64,000 nt of DNA from Burkholderia sp. Ac-20365 (lineage in GTDB: Bacteria; Pseudomonadota; Gammaproteobacteria; Burkholderiales; Burkholderiaceae), in the NCBI RefSeq assembly GCF_017104715.1, contig NZ_JAAGPI010000028.1:1-64000 (forward strand). Direction: 5' to 3'. The notes beneath the pieces are model-generated. The model did not search any database. It was given only the letters and a program-made list of their open reading frames with translations, and had not been told where the DNA came from. This document shows, one piece after another, positions 1 through 8,386 of the stretch. Position 1 is the stretch's first letter. Each line of letters opens with the position of its first letter. Made by a program: the position numbers and the translations under genes.

Positions 1-292
1 TTGCGCCCACGCGCTACCGCGCGATAATACAGAAATGAAGACGGCAATCGCAATCGGATTTTAAAGGCAGTTTGTATCAGGTCGTAATTGCCGGATTAAA
101 TGGATGCCCATTGCATATCGGCAAAAAACACCCTGAACGCACGCATAGGATTTAACAATTCGATTGAACGGCAATCATCTCCGGATTGCGTTGATAATCA
201 AACGTTAATCGGCGTTTCACAATTCCAATGCATGAAGGATAACCGCCGATTGCGGCTACCCAGCCGTCTACCCCGCACTCGGATTGAACGCG

Positions 293-1456
293 TCAGAGCA
301 GAATCACATGGTCGCTGACGCAGACGCAGTTGCGGCCACTGCGTTTCGCGTTATACAGCGCCTCGTCGGCATCTCTTGTGAGTTGCTCGATGGTTGCTTC
401 GCTTGCGGCCATACACGACACGCCAATGCTGCAGGTGTAGCCCGGCAGCGTCGCGTCGTCTTTCTGTGTGATGCGCTCGCGAATGCGTTCGGCATGATCG
501 CGCGCTTCGTCGGGATGCGCGCGCGGCAGCAGCACTGCAAATTCTTCGCCGCCCCAGCGCGCGACGTGGCCAGATTCCGGCAGCATATCGGCGACGCGTT
601 TCGCGAAGTCAGTCAGGATGCGGTCGCCGGTTGCGTGCCCATAGGTGTCGTTCACCCGTTTGAAATGATCGAGATCAATCAGCAGAAACGACAGCAGTCC
701 ACCCGTACGAAGCGTTCTATCGCGCTCCTGCTGATGCACACTCAGAAATGCGCGGCGGTTGAGCAGACCCGTCAGCGGGTCCATGAACGATTGCTGCTCG
801 AGCTGGTTGCGCAGGCGTTCCATGGCGACGAGCAGCAAACCGACCGTCACGGTGAGCGACATTAGCGCACCCGTCGTCAGGTAGATCTTCTGGACGAGAT
901 CGGGAGCGAACAGCCCGGTACTCGCCCACGACGGCATGAACATCGACACGCCGCGCGCCGCCGTCGCGACGGTCTGCACCAGTTGCATCGAGCCGACGAA
1001 GAGTGCCGTATTGCTGCTTTTGCCGAAGCGCAGCATCGTGAGGCTGTTCAAGCCGAACGTTACCGTGAGCATCGCGGACATGCACAGCGTGCGTCCGCCC
1101 GCCGATGAATGCACCCACGTCATCCAGCTCATCGCGATCGTACCGACGACGAGCAGCAGCGCGATGAAACGCCGCGACGGACGCAACCCGAAGAACATCT
1201 GACTGCCGATCAGCCACAGACCCGTGCCGAGAATCAGACCGACGTTCGCGACGACAATCGAAAGCCAGTCGGCGATACCGCCGCGCAGCGCGAGCAGAAT
1301 TGCCGACAACGACACGACGAGAGCACCCGACGCCCAATGTCCGACACCGCGAATGTTCGCGGGAAAACCGCGCCCCAACGAAAACATCACGAGCGCCATC
1401 AAGCCGGGCATGACTGACGACATCAGAATGACGGTGCGAAGATCGAAGGCTGGCAT
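293..1456 (-). CDS. membrane-bound GGDEF diguanylate cyclase
   Basis: A 387-residue protein with about six hydrophobic helices in residues 1-210 and a GGDEF domain in residues 220-380. The active-site signature is GGEEF at residues 302-306, with the upstream metal/GTP region (DLDHFKRVND, 261-270) intact, so it should make cyclic di-GMP from two GTP at the inner membrane. The position where the inhibitory RxxD I-site would lie, five residues before GGEEF, reads PESG, so classic product inhibition looks absent. The N-terminal helices do not match a sensor family I can name. No EAL domain is present. It is transcribed away from the repeat block to its right and has no operon partner in the window. 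The next gene, a porin, is 900 bases away. Confidence 0.93.
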   Translation of the reverse strand: MPAFDLRTVILMSSVMPGLMALVMFSLGRGFPANIRGVGHWASGALVVSLSAILLALRGGIADWLSIVVANVGLILGTGLWLIGSQMFFGLRPSRRFIALLLVVGTIAMSWMTWVHSSAGGRTLCMSAMLTVTFGLNSLTMLRFGKSSNTALFVGSMQLVQTVATAARGVSMFMPSWASTGLFAPDLVQKIYLTTGALMSLTVTVGLLLVAMERLRNQLEQQSFMDPLTGLLNRRAFLSVHQQERDRTLRTGGLLSFLLIDLDHFKRVNDTYGHATGDRILTDFAKRVADMLPESGHVARWGGEEFAVLLPRAHPDEARDHAERIRERITQKDDATLPGYTCSIGVSCMAASEATIEQLTRDADEALYNAKRSGRNCVCVSDHVILL

Positions 1457-1539
1457 ACGGTTCCGGAGGCGGGCACGGTGCTTGTGGTCCCGTGCGGGTA
1501 GCCTCGCAATATACCTTAGTGCGATGGGGGTGCGCGGTT

Positions 1540-1571
1540 GGGTTTTTTTGTGGTTTGGGTTTGGGTTTGGG
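1540..1571 (+). other. G-run tract with potential to form a G-quadruplex
   Basis: Four GGG runs occur at 1540-1542, 1557-1559, 1563-1565 and 1569-1571. The last three are spaced by TTT, giving a short telomere-like TTTGGG array. It sits at the outer left edge of the repeat element that begins near 1607. On the other side of that element there is an A-rich tract of AAAAC-like units (about 2261-2305). The first loop is long (14 bases), so folding is only possible, not shown. Confidence 0.3.
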
Positions 1572-1606
1572 TTCGCGGTGCTTTGGTGTGGTCTGCTTGT
1601 GTTTTT

Positions 1607-2262
1607 GCTGGCATCCGCATTTTGTTATCGGTGCTTCACGCGTTGCCCCTGTGCGGGGCGGCACTTACTTTCTTTGCCGCCGCAAAGAAAGTAAGCAAAG
1701 AAAGCGGGCTAACACCGCCCGTTCTTGACCTCCGCCTGAGGGCCCCCAACAGTTCCTCCACTTCACACGCCAACCGCTCCGTTCAATGCCCGTTGCCAGC
1801 GGCTTGAACCGGCGCCTCACCCACTTCAATCACCCGTAGCGCAGCCAGCGGCAGCGAATGATAACGGCCGCCCAGGTGGCAAACTGCGTGTACGTCGTAG
1901 TACTCCACACCTCAGCGCTCCTACGACACCGATGGTGCTTTTCAGTCCGGAGTGGTGCGTGTATGGCGCGACAACCTACACACAGTTTGCCGCTATAGAA
2001 CGTGGGCGATTTGATCGCGCATGCGGCGACGCGGGAGTGTGAAGTGGGTGAGGCGTTTAGCCGAAGCGTTAGCAGCGGGCATTGAGAAGAGCGACGCCGC
2101 CTGAAGGAGAGGAACCGTTGGGGGCCCTCAGGCAGTGGTCAAGAACGGGCGGTGTTCAGCGGCTTTCTTTTGCCTACTTTTCTTTGCCGCGGCAAAGAAA
2201 AGTAGGTGCCGCCCCGCACAGGGGCGACGCGTTAACGACCGATAACAAATCGCGGATGCCAA
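1607..2262. repeat. ~655-bp palindrome-ended intergenic repeat, copy 1
   Basis: The unit begins GCTGGCATCCGC and ends with its complement GCGGATGCCAAC. Each end carries a strong hairpin: 1664-1695 (14-bp arms CTTACTTTCTTTGC, 4-base loop) and 2173-2206 (a perfect 34-base palindrome with arm core CTTTTCTTTGCC). Inside lie nested inverted segments, including CCTGAGGGCCCCCAAC (left) and its complement (right), AATGCCCGTTGCCA, and an inner pair around 1878-1892 and 1977-1992 built on GGCAAACTG. Read in reverse complement, 11971-12624 matches this unit almost end to end and keeps the same pairing of the two different hairpin types. It is therefore one element present twice, not two accidental terminators. 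Short open frames inside it are not real genes. The 900-base gap from 1457 to 2359 holds only this element and its T-rich/A-rich flanks. Confidence 0.85.
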
Positions 2263-2359
2263 CAAAAAACAAAACAAAGCAAAACAAAACAAAACAAAGC
2301 GAACCACCCGCATGCAAAAAAAACCAACATGCGGGGCCCCGCATCAAACAGACACGCTA

Positions 2360-3511
2360 TTAGAACTTATGACGAATGCCAACAATAGCAATCTCTTGCG
2401 TACTCGTCCCGTTATACCCATACGAGCCGATCGATGCCTGCGCTGCCTGCGTCGTGCCATCCGACAGACGCTGCGTGCCACTCGCATGCTGATAAGCCGC
2501 GACAGCGTAAAGATCGGTGCGCTTGGACAGGTTGTAATCCGCGCCCAGGCTGACCTGATGATAATGCGCCGACGTATCGCCCGAAGCAGCCGTATACGCG
2601 TAACCCACACCCGCGATCAAAGCAGGCGTTGCCTGATAGGCGAGGAATGCCTTGCCGCTGTTGTACTTCTCGGTCGTCGAGAAGCTCGAGCTCGCATCCG
2701 CCTTCAGCTGCGTGTTGCTGTACGACGCACCCATCGTCAGGGAACCGAGCACGTACTGGCCGCCCACCTGCGCAATGCTCACCGACTTCGCGCTCGCGTA
2801 GCCGTCGTTGATGCGGCTGTCGAAAATCGAATCCGTCGTGCTGCTCGCCCAGCTCGTGCGTGCGCCCGTCGCGGAATCGTTCGTGGCGCGCAGATAGCCT
2901 GCCGCCAGCGACAGATTGCCGATCGAATACGTCGCCGCGCCGCTATACGTGTAACCCTGGCCCGCCTGGCCAGCCACGCCGCTGAATGCATACAGGCCTT
3001 CGAACTGGAAGCCCGCGTAACTCGGCGACACGTACTTGACTGCGTTCGACACGCGCGCGCTGTTGTCGTTGTTGTCGACGTCGCCCGGCGTTGCGAACGT
3101 GGAGCCGAAGTAGTTATCGGCGGTCACGCCTTGAACCGTGTCCGTGATCGGATCGTATTGACGGCCCACCGTGACGGTGCCCCACTTGTCGCCCTGGAAG
3201 CCAACGTAAGCCTGGCGGCCGAACAGGCGCGAACCCTGACCCATCTTGCCCGTGCCGACGTCGAAGCCGCTTTCCAATGCGAAGATCGTCTTCAGACCGC
3301 CGCCAAGATCCTCACTGCCCTTCAGGCCCCAGCGGTCGCCGCTGAGATTGCCGTTGATCATGCCCGTCAGGTTCTTGTTCGAGTCTGCGTTGTGCACGTA
3401 GCCGACGCCTGCATCGATAAGCCCGTAGAGCGTGACGCTGTTCTGCGCGTGAGCCGCAGCCGTCATCGTGCCCAGTGTCACTGCTACAGCCGCAATGGTA
3501 GTTCTCTTCAT
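2360..3511 (-). CDS. general porin of the Burkholderia OmpC/Opc-type family
   Basis: A 383-residue outer-membrane porin. It starts MKRTTIAAVAVTLGTMTAAA with a signal peptide cleaved after AHA, then the family start QNSVTLYGLIDAGV, a WGLKGSEDLGGGLKTIF strand, a GRQAYVGFQGD segment and a C-terminal Phe (VGIRHKF), the outer-membrane assembly signal. Length and motifs fit the 16-stranded trimeric Gram-negative porin family. I placed the start at 3511 because AGAGGAAC lies 5 bases upstream. A GTG 15 bases further up has the Shine-Dalgarno inside its own reading frame. It stands next to the glucarate genes and could be the outer-membrane entry for sugar diacids, but that is inference from position only. 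A minus-strand intrinsic terminator lies about 120 bases upstream of the start. Confidence 0.95.
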   Translation of the reverse strand: MKRTTIAAVAVTLGTMTAAAHAQNSVTLYGLIDAGVGYVHNADSNKNLTGMINGNLSGDRWGLKGSEDLGGGLKTIFALESGFDVGTGKMGQGSRLFGRQAYVGFQGDKWGTVTVGRQYDPITDTVQGVTADNYFGSTFATPGDVDNNDNSARVSNAVKYVSPSYAGFQFEGLYAFSGVAGQAGQGYTYSGAATYSIGNLSLAAGYLRATNDSATGARTSWASSTTDSIFDSRINDGYASAKSVSIAQVGGQYVLGSLTMGASYSNTQLKADASSSFSTTEKYNSGKAFLAYQATPALIAGVGYAYTAASGDTSAHYHQVSLGADYNLSKRTDLYAVAAYQHASGTQRLSDGTTQAAQASIGSYGYNGTSTQEIAIVGIRHKF

Positions 3512-3629
3512 CTGTTCCTCTATCACTCGTTTAAAAATGTATTGCGCCGCGAGAATACAAGTGCCGAAAAATAGATAAATTACTTGTTGGTTATATACAA
3601 CTAGTTAGCGATCCTATGTTTATAGAAGC

Positions 3630-3657
3630 AAAAAAGGCTATGTGAATACACATAGCC
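3630..3657 (-). terminator. intrinsic terminator upstream of the porin
   Basis: Read on the minus strand, GGCTATGTG (3657-3649), a 4-base loop and CACATAGCC (3644-3636) form a perfect 9-bp stem followed by TTTTTT (3635-3630). It lies about 120 bases ahead of the porin start and in the same direction. No convincing protein gene lies behind it on that strand up to the FCD regulator at 4015. It either ends a small RNA or acts in the porin leader. Confidence 0.7.
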
Positions 3658-3804
3658 GAAGTCTGAAATCAATATTCATCTGCGTGGAATAGAGAATATG
3701 AAGCGAATTCCAGACAGGCGCCAATCTAGGTGACACGATTTTTGGCGTCAACGAATGCGGCGCGATTGCGCGTTTCCCAATCTTTCTTTCTTGCCGCGAA
3801 TAAC

Positions 3805-3834
3805 GTGATAGATACCGCGCACAAGTGCTATCAC
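3805..3834. promoter_or_regulatory. inverted repeat GTGATAG-N16-CTATCAC
   Basis: Perfect 7-bp arms at 3805-3811 and 3828-3834 lie in the gap between the porin and the FCD regulator. It could be an operator or an RNA stem; nothing else in the sequence decides. The rest of 3512-4014 holds the porin leader, the terminator at 3630 and the regulator promoter, with no supportable gene. Confidence 0.3.
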
Positions 3835-3960
3835 TCATGTGCGCGACATATGCGCGATGCGATGTCCGACAAGCTGGAAGATCGGTCGACCATCGCCCCG
3901 TTCCGAGCTTTAGCCACGCGTCTGAGATGGTGGCACGATCGTGCGCCAGCCTCGGCTTTT

Positions 3961-3981
3961 CGTTGTAGGACAACGTATAAT
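3961..3981 (+). promoter_or_regulatory. FCD/GntR-type operator abutting a TATAAT promoter
   Basis: CGTTGTAGGACAACG (3961-3975) is a perfect inverted repeat. Its core TTGTAGGACAA fits the FadR-subfamily operator pattern TnGTnnnACnA. It is directly followed by TATAAT (3976-3981), 34 bases ahead of the regulator start codon. A protein bound here would block the promoter, so autoregulation by the gene at 4015 is the simple reading. Confidence 0.65.
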
Positions 3982-4014
3982 GAAGGCAAATCTTGAAAAT
4001 CCCAGGAGCGTTAC

Positions 4015-4776
4015 ATGGCCGCGTCTGCAGCACCAGGTTCGACCCCAAGGCGGGCACGCGGGAGCCTTGCTGATCAGGTCGTCGCTTATGTCAATGAGCA
4101 GGTCGCTTCGCACGCGCTCAAACCGGGCGATCAACTGCCGACTGAAACGACGTTGATGTCCTTGCTCGGCGTGAGCCGCACTGTCGTGCGCGAAGCCATT
4201 TCGCGCCTGCAGGCCAATGGCGTGCTCGAGACGCGTCACGGCATCGGCAGTTTCGTGCTGGAACCGCGGCGCGAACCGCTCGGCCTCGAAATGGTGCCAG
4301 CCACCACGTTGAACGACGTGCTGTCGGTACTCGAATTGCGTATCAGCCTCGAGACGGAATGCGCGGGGCTCGCGGCACAGCGCGCGAGCGAACGCGACAT
4401 CGCGAAGATTCGCGCGGCACTGGACGCCGTCGAAACAACCAGCCGCGCAGGCGGCGACAGCACGGCCGCCGATCTGCGCTTTCATATTTCCATTGCGACC
4501 GCGACGGGCAACCGTTATTTCGTCGATATCCTCTCGCAACTGGGCACGGCGCTGATTCCGCGCCATCGCGTGGATTCGCCGTCGCTCGCGCAAAGCGATC
4601 TGAACGCATATATGGCGCGCGTCAATCTCGAGCACGAGAATATTCTCGATGCAATCGCGCGTAAGGATCCCGATGGTGCGCGCGCCGCAATGCGCATGCA
4701 TCTGTCCAGCAGCCGCGAACGCTTGCGCCGCGCGAGCGCGCAGGCAGAGGAAGCGGCCGCGACGCGCACGCCTTGA
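4015..4776 (+). CDS. FadR-subfamily GntR regulator (FCD domain), likely glucarate regulator
   Basis: A 253-residue transcription factor. Residues 17-85 form a GntR winged helix (LPTETTLMSLLGVSRTVVRE). Residues 95-230 form an FCD ligand domain with the usual metal-binding set visible as Asp153, His157, His207 and His229. FCD regulators commonly bind small organic or sugar acids. The start at 4015 has AGGAG seven bases upstream. A consensus FCD operator overlaps its own promoter at 3961-3975. It is convergent with the semialdehyde dehydrogenase and shares a bidirectional terminator with it, so control of the nearby glucarate genes is likely but inferred. I did not find a second clear TTGTnnnACAA site in the 6433-6661 control region. 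Confidence 0.9.
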   Translation: MAASAAPGSTPRRARGSLADQVVAYVNEQVASHALKPGDQLPTETTLMSLLGVSRTVVREAISRLQANGVLETRHGIGSFVLEPRREPLGLEMVPATTLNDVLSVLELRISLETECAGLAAQRASERDIAKIRAALDAVETTSRAGGDSTAADLRFHISIATATGNRYFVDILSQLGTALIPRHRVDSPSLAQSDLNAYMARVNLEHENILDAIARKDPDGARAAMRMHLSSSRERLRRASAQAEEAAATRTP

Positions 4777-4795
4777 GGCGCGAACCGGACAAAAC

Positions 4796-4821
4796 AAAAA
4801 GCGGCCATGTGGCCGCTTTTT
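4796..4821. terminator. bidirectional intrinsic terminator
   Basis: AAAAA, then GCGGCC-ATGT-GGCCGC, then TTTTT. The symmetric U-tracts let it stop both the regulator on the plus strand and the aldehyde dehydrogenase converging from the right. Confidence 0.92.
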
Positions 4822-4848
4822 CATTACACCGGTAACGTAGTCAGATCA

Positions 4849-6432
4849 TCACGCGTTGACCATATGCCCATCGCGACGTCGCCAGAGTGCGAGCGGATTG
4901 TCGTCGGCCAGCGCCTCGGGCAACAGCTCTGCCGGAAAGTCCTGGTAACACACGGGACGCAGAAAGCGATCGATCGACGTGGATCCGACCGACGTCACGC
5001 GGCTATCCGCCGTAGCCGGGAACGGTCCGCCGTGCACCATCGCGTGACACACCTCGACGCCCGTCGGAAAACCATTGACGAGCAGGCGCCCCGCCTTGCG
5101 TTCCAGAATCGGCACCAGCTTCTTCGCCAGTTGCACGTCGTCGCGGTCCATGGCGAGCGTCGCCGTCAACTGCCCTTCGAAATGTTCAGCCACGGCAAGC
5201 AGTTCCTGCACGTCCCTGCATCGCACGATGGTGGAGACAGGACCGAACACCTCGTCTTCCAGCTCGGACTTCTTCAGGAAAACAGCGGCATCGGTAACGA
5301 ACAGCGCCGCGCATGCCTGCGTCGGTCCCGTCGCTTCGAGACCATGTGCGACGGCTTGTACGCCTTCGATAGCCGCAAGCCTTGCCTCGCCTTCCTGATA
5401 GGCGGCGTGAATGCCTGACGTCAGCATCGTCTGCGCGGGCTTCTGGTTGAGCGCCTGCGACGCGGCTTGCTCGAAGGCACGCAACTCAGGACCGTCGATA
5501 CCGATCACCAAGCCAGGGTTCGTACAGAACTGACCTGCGCCGAGCGCGAGCGAATCGACGAATCCGCGCGCAATTGCTTCGCCACGCGCGGCGAGCGCAA
5601 CAGGCAACGCAAACACAGGATTGATGCTGCTCATTTCCGCGTAGACGGGAATCGGCTCGGGCCGGTTCGCCGCAACCCGCATCAGCGACGTGCCGCCCGC
5701 GCGCGAACCCGTGAAGCCGACTGCCTTGATGGCCGGATGCGCGACGAGCGCCTCGCCGACCGTTGCGCCCGCGCCGACGATCATCGAAAACACGCCTTCG
5801 GGCAGATTCATCTCGGCCGCGACGCGCTGAATGACGCGCCCGACCATCTCCGACGTGCCGAGGTGCGCGCGATGCGCCTTGACGACGACGGGGCATCCCG
5901 CGGCGAACGCTGCCGCCGTATCGCCGCCCGCCACCGAAAACGCGAGCGGGAAATTGCTCGCGCCGAACACCGCCACCGGCCCCACCGGAATCTTCTGCAT
6001 GCGCAGATCCGAACGCGGCAGCGGCTTGCGCTCAGGCAACGGCGAATCGAGCGTAGCCGACAGCCACTGGCCCGCGCGTACTTCGCTCGCGAACAGCTTC
6101 AACTGACCCGTGGTACGTCCGCGCTCGCCTTCGAGACGCGCTTTCGGCAGCCCGGACTCGGCGTGCGCGCGCTCGATCAGCGCGTCGCCGAGCGCGGTGA
6201 TGCCGTCCGCGATCCGTTCGAGAAATTCCGCACGCGTCGCGAGCGGGAGCTGCCGGTAGGCGTCGAAAGCCTGCGCGGCCAGTTCACACGCACGCGCGAC
6301 GTTTTCGACCGTACCGCTGCCGAACACGGGCGAGTCGATCTCCGCGCCCGTCGATGGATTGAATGCGCGCAGCGCCCTGTCCGTACCACGGACCGCTTGC
6401 CGCCCGATCAGCATGTCGCCTGTCAATTGCAC
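4849..6432 (-). CDS. alpha-ketoglutarate semialdehyde dehydrogenase (NADP+-type ALDH)
   Basis: Aldehyde dehydrogenase superfamily, about 527 residues. The catalytic Cys sits in GAGQFCTNPGLV and the general-base Glu in VYAEMSSINPV, both typical of the 2,5-dioxovalerate dehydrogenases that finish the dehydratase route from glucarate to 2-oxoglutarate. The oxidation step GFTGSRAGG of the nucleotide fold is also present. I chose the GTG at 6432 (giving VQLTGDMLIG), which has a purine-rich AGAAGAGA just upstream. A GTG seven codons earlier has no ribosome site. It is divergent from the garL-to-kdgD gene run and provides the enzyme that KdgD's product needs. It could in principle also serve pentose acid (arabonate/xylonate) pathways, which make the same semialdehyde. 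Confidence 0.9.
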   Translation of the reverse strand: MQLTGDMLIGRQAVRGTDRALRAFNPSTGAEIDSPVFGSGTVENVARACELAAQAFDAYRQLPLATRAEFLERIADGITALGDALIERAHAESGLPKARLEGERGRTTGQLKLFASEVRAGQWLSATLDSPLPERKPLPRSDLRMQKIPVGPVAVFGASNFPLAFSVAGGDTAAAFAAGCPVVVKAHRAHLGTSEMVGRVIQRVAAEMNLPEGVFSMIVGAGATVGEALVAHPAIKAVGFTGSRAGGTSLMRVAANRPEPIPVYAEMSSINPVFALPVALAARGEAIARGFVDSLALGAGQFCTNPGLVIGIDGPELRAFEQAASQALNQKPAQTMLTSGIHAAYQEGEARLAAIEGVQAVAHGLEATGPTQACAALFVTDAAVFLKKSELEDEVFGPVSTIVRCRDVQELLAVAEHFEGQLTATLAMDRDDVQLAKKLVPILERKAGRLLVNGFPTGVEVCHAMVHGGPFPATADSRVTSVGSTSIDRFLRPVCYQDFPAELLPEALADDNPLALWRRRDGHMVNA

Positions 6433-6661
6433 GATGTCTCTTCTCCATTTCACGGTTAACGTCGGTCATCGTACAACACATCTGTCAGCCAACGCAATCC
6501 GAACCATACGCCAGCAGGCCCAAGCCGTAATGGGTCAGGGTTTACCAGCCTACCTCCCGGTCAACTGACAACGTATCTTGTGTTCGGACGTCCTATGACA
6601 TACCATGTTTCGCAAGACGCACTTTGCCGGGCAGGCATCGCCCTGCCCCAAGGAGATCAAG

Positions 6662-7447
6662 ATGGCCTTGTCGTCACCGTATCAACCGCTGCCGAACGGC
6701 TTTCGCGCCGCTGTCAAAAACGGCGATCGCCTGATCGGCTGCTGGGCTTCGCTGGCCAGCCCGATCACGACCGAACTGCTCGGCGGTGTGGGCTTCGACT
6801 GGATCCTGCTCGACGCCGAGCACGCGCCGAACGACGAACTCACGCTGATACCGCAGCTGATGGCACTGAAGGACAGCCGCTCGGCGCCCATCGTGCGCCC
6901 GCCGGCCAACGACAACGTCATCATCAAGCGCATGCTCGACGCGGGCTTCTTCAACTTGCTGATTCCGTTCGTCGACAGCGCCGACGATGCGCGCCGCGCC
7001 GTGGCTGCAACGCGCTACCCGCCGCATGGCATTCGCGGGGTGTCGGTGGGGCATCGTGGCAACCGGTATGGTTCGGTGACAGACTACCTGCAGGTGGTCA
7101 ACGACAACATCTGCGTCATCGTGCAGATCGAGAGCCGCGCGGCGGTGGCCGCGATCGACGACATCCTTGCGGTCGAAGGCGTGGATGGCGTCTTTATCGG
7201 CCCATCGGATCTCGCTGCTGCATACGGCCACCTGGGCAATGCCGGTCACGCCGACGTTCAGCAGGCCATCGCGCATGTCTTTGCGCGAGCAAAAGCGGCG
7301 GGCAAGCCGTCCGGCATCCTCGCGCACGTGCAGCAGGACGCCGACCGTTATCTCGGCATGGGCTGCACGCTGGTTTCCGTCTGCGCGGACATGGGCCTGT
7401 TGCGTAGCGGCGCGCTGGGCGTGCGTCAGCACTTCATGCCCGCCTGA
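6662..7447 (+). CDS. garL: 5-keto-4-deoxy-D-glucarate aldolase (HpcH/HpaI family)
   Basis: A 261-residue class II aldolase that splits 5-keto-4-deoxyglucarate into pyruvate and tartronate semialdehyde. Seen: the metal/active-site block ILLDAEHAPND, IVRPPAND, a metal-binding Glu in VIVQIESR, and FIGPSDLAA, in the order and spacing of GarL/HpaI. Start at 6662, with AAGGAG six bases upstream. An ATG 57 bases earlier lacks a ribosome site. It heads a same-strand run garL-garR-lactonase-gudD-kdgD. The next gene, the reductase, uses its tartronate semialdehyde product. HpaI-type enzymes are promiscuous, so the assignment to glucarate rests on both family and context. Confidence 0.92.
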   Translation: MALSSPYQPLPNGFRAAVKNGDRLIGCWASLASPITTELLGGVGFDWILLDAEHAPNDELTLIPQLMALKDSRSAPIVRPPANDNVIIKRMLDAGFFNLLIPFVDSADDARRAVAATRYPPHGIRGVSVGHRGNRYGSVTDYLQVVNDNICVIVQIESRAAVAAIDDILAVEGVDGVFIGPSDLAAAYGHLGNAGHADVQQAIAHVFARAKAAGKPSGILAHVQQDADRYLGMGCTLVSVCADMGLLRSGALGVRQHFMPA

Positions 7448-7492
7448 GCCGCGCAAACGGACGTCACCACACATCACACACTGGAGTAGCGA

Positions 7493-8386
7493 ATGCAAAC
7501 AGCAGGCTTCATCGGACTCGGCATCATGGGCAAGCCCATGGCCGCCAATCTCCGCAAGAACGGCGTCGAACTCTCGGCCTTCACGCGCAGCGGCGTGCCT
7601 GACGAGCTGACGCAAGCGGGCGTGACGTCATGCGCAAGTCCTGCCGACGTCGCGGCCAAAGCGGATGTGATCTTCATCATGGTGCCCGACACGCCCGACG
7701 TCGAACGCGTGCTGTTCGGCGAAAACGGCGTCGCCAGCAAGCTGCGCGCGGGGCAGATCGTCGTCGACATGAGCTCGATTTCCCCCATCGCCACGCGCGA
7801 GTTCGCAGCCCGCGTGCGCGAGAAAGGCGCGGATTATCTCGATGCGCCTGTTTCGGGCGGCGAAGTGGGCGCGAAAGCGGCATCGCTGACCATCATGGTC
7901 GGTGGCGCGCAAGGCACGTTCGACAAGGTCAAGCCGCTCTTCGACATGATGGGCAAGAACGTGTCGCTGATCGGCGAAGTGGGCGCGGGCCAGATCTGCA
8001 AGGTCGCGAACCAGGTGATCGTCGCCGCGACGATCGAAGCCGTCGGCGAAGCGCTGCTGCTTGCATCGAAAGCGGGTGTCGACGCCGAGAAGGTACGCAA
8101 GGCATTGATGGGCGGCTTCGCATCGTCGCGCATTCTCGAAGTGCATGGCGAGCGCATGACGAAGCGCACGTTCGATCCGGGCTTCCGTATCGAACTGCAT
8201 CAGAAAGATTTGAACCTTGCGCTTTCCACCGCGCAATCGCTCGGCGTTTCGCTGCCGAATACGGCAACCTGCCAGGCGCTGTTCAACGCATGTGCCGCGC
8301 ACGGCGGCAAGGGTTGGGATCATTCGGGCATGGTTCGCGCGCTCGAATATCTCGCCGATCACGAAATCGGGCAGCAGCAGAAATGA
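7493..8386 (+). CDS. garR: tartronate semialdehyde reductase (2-hydroxy-3-oxopropionate reductase)
   Basis: A 297-residue beta-hydroxyacid dehydrogenase. The N-terminal Rossmann motif is GFIGLGIMGKPMA, the substrate-binding motif is DAPVSGGEVGA, and the catalytic Lys lies in GQICKVANQVIV. It reduces tartronate semialdehyde from GarL to D-glycerate with NAD(P)H. The length is that of GarR/GlxR. It lies 45 bases after garL and its stop overlaps the start of the lactonase gene by four bases (ATGA), so the three are co-translated. Confidence 0.95.
   Translation: MQTAGFIGLGIMGKPMAANLRKNGVELSAFTRSGVPDELTQAGVTSCASPADVAAKADVIFIMVPDTPDVERVLFGENGVASKLRAGQIVVDMSSISPIATREFAARVREKGADYLDAPVSGGEVGAKAASLTIMVGGAQGTFDKVKPLFDMMGKNVSLIGEVGAGQICKVANQVIVAATIEAVGEALLLASKAGVDAEKVRKALMGGFASSRILEVHGERMTKRTFDPGFRIELHQKDLNLALSTAQSLGVSLPNTATCQALFNACAAHGGKGWDHSGMVRALEYLADHEIGQQQK

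Noticed and set aside
1492..2363. Short peptides inside repeat copy 1 (AGRHLLFFAAAKK type)
   Set aside because: They are translations of the hairpin repeat and recur in copy 2 in other frames; they lack ribosome sites.
3590..3606. TTGTTGGTTATATACAA as a second FCD operator before the porin
   Set aside because: The half-sites are nine bases apart instead of three and the centre is not symmetric.
3638..4057. 139-codon minus-strand frame upstream of the porin
   Set aside because: No family, no ribosome site, overlaps the regulator start and its promoter and ends near the terminator; a small RNA is a better guess for this strand.
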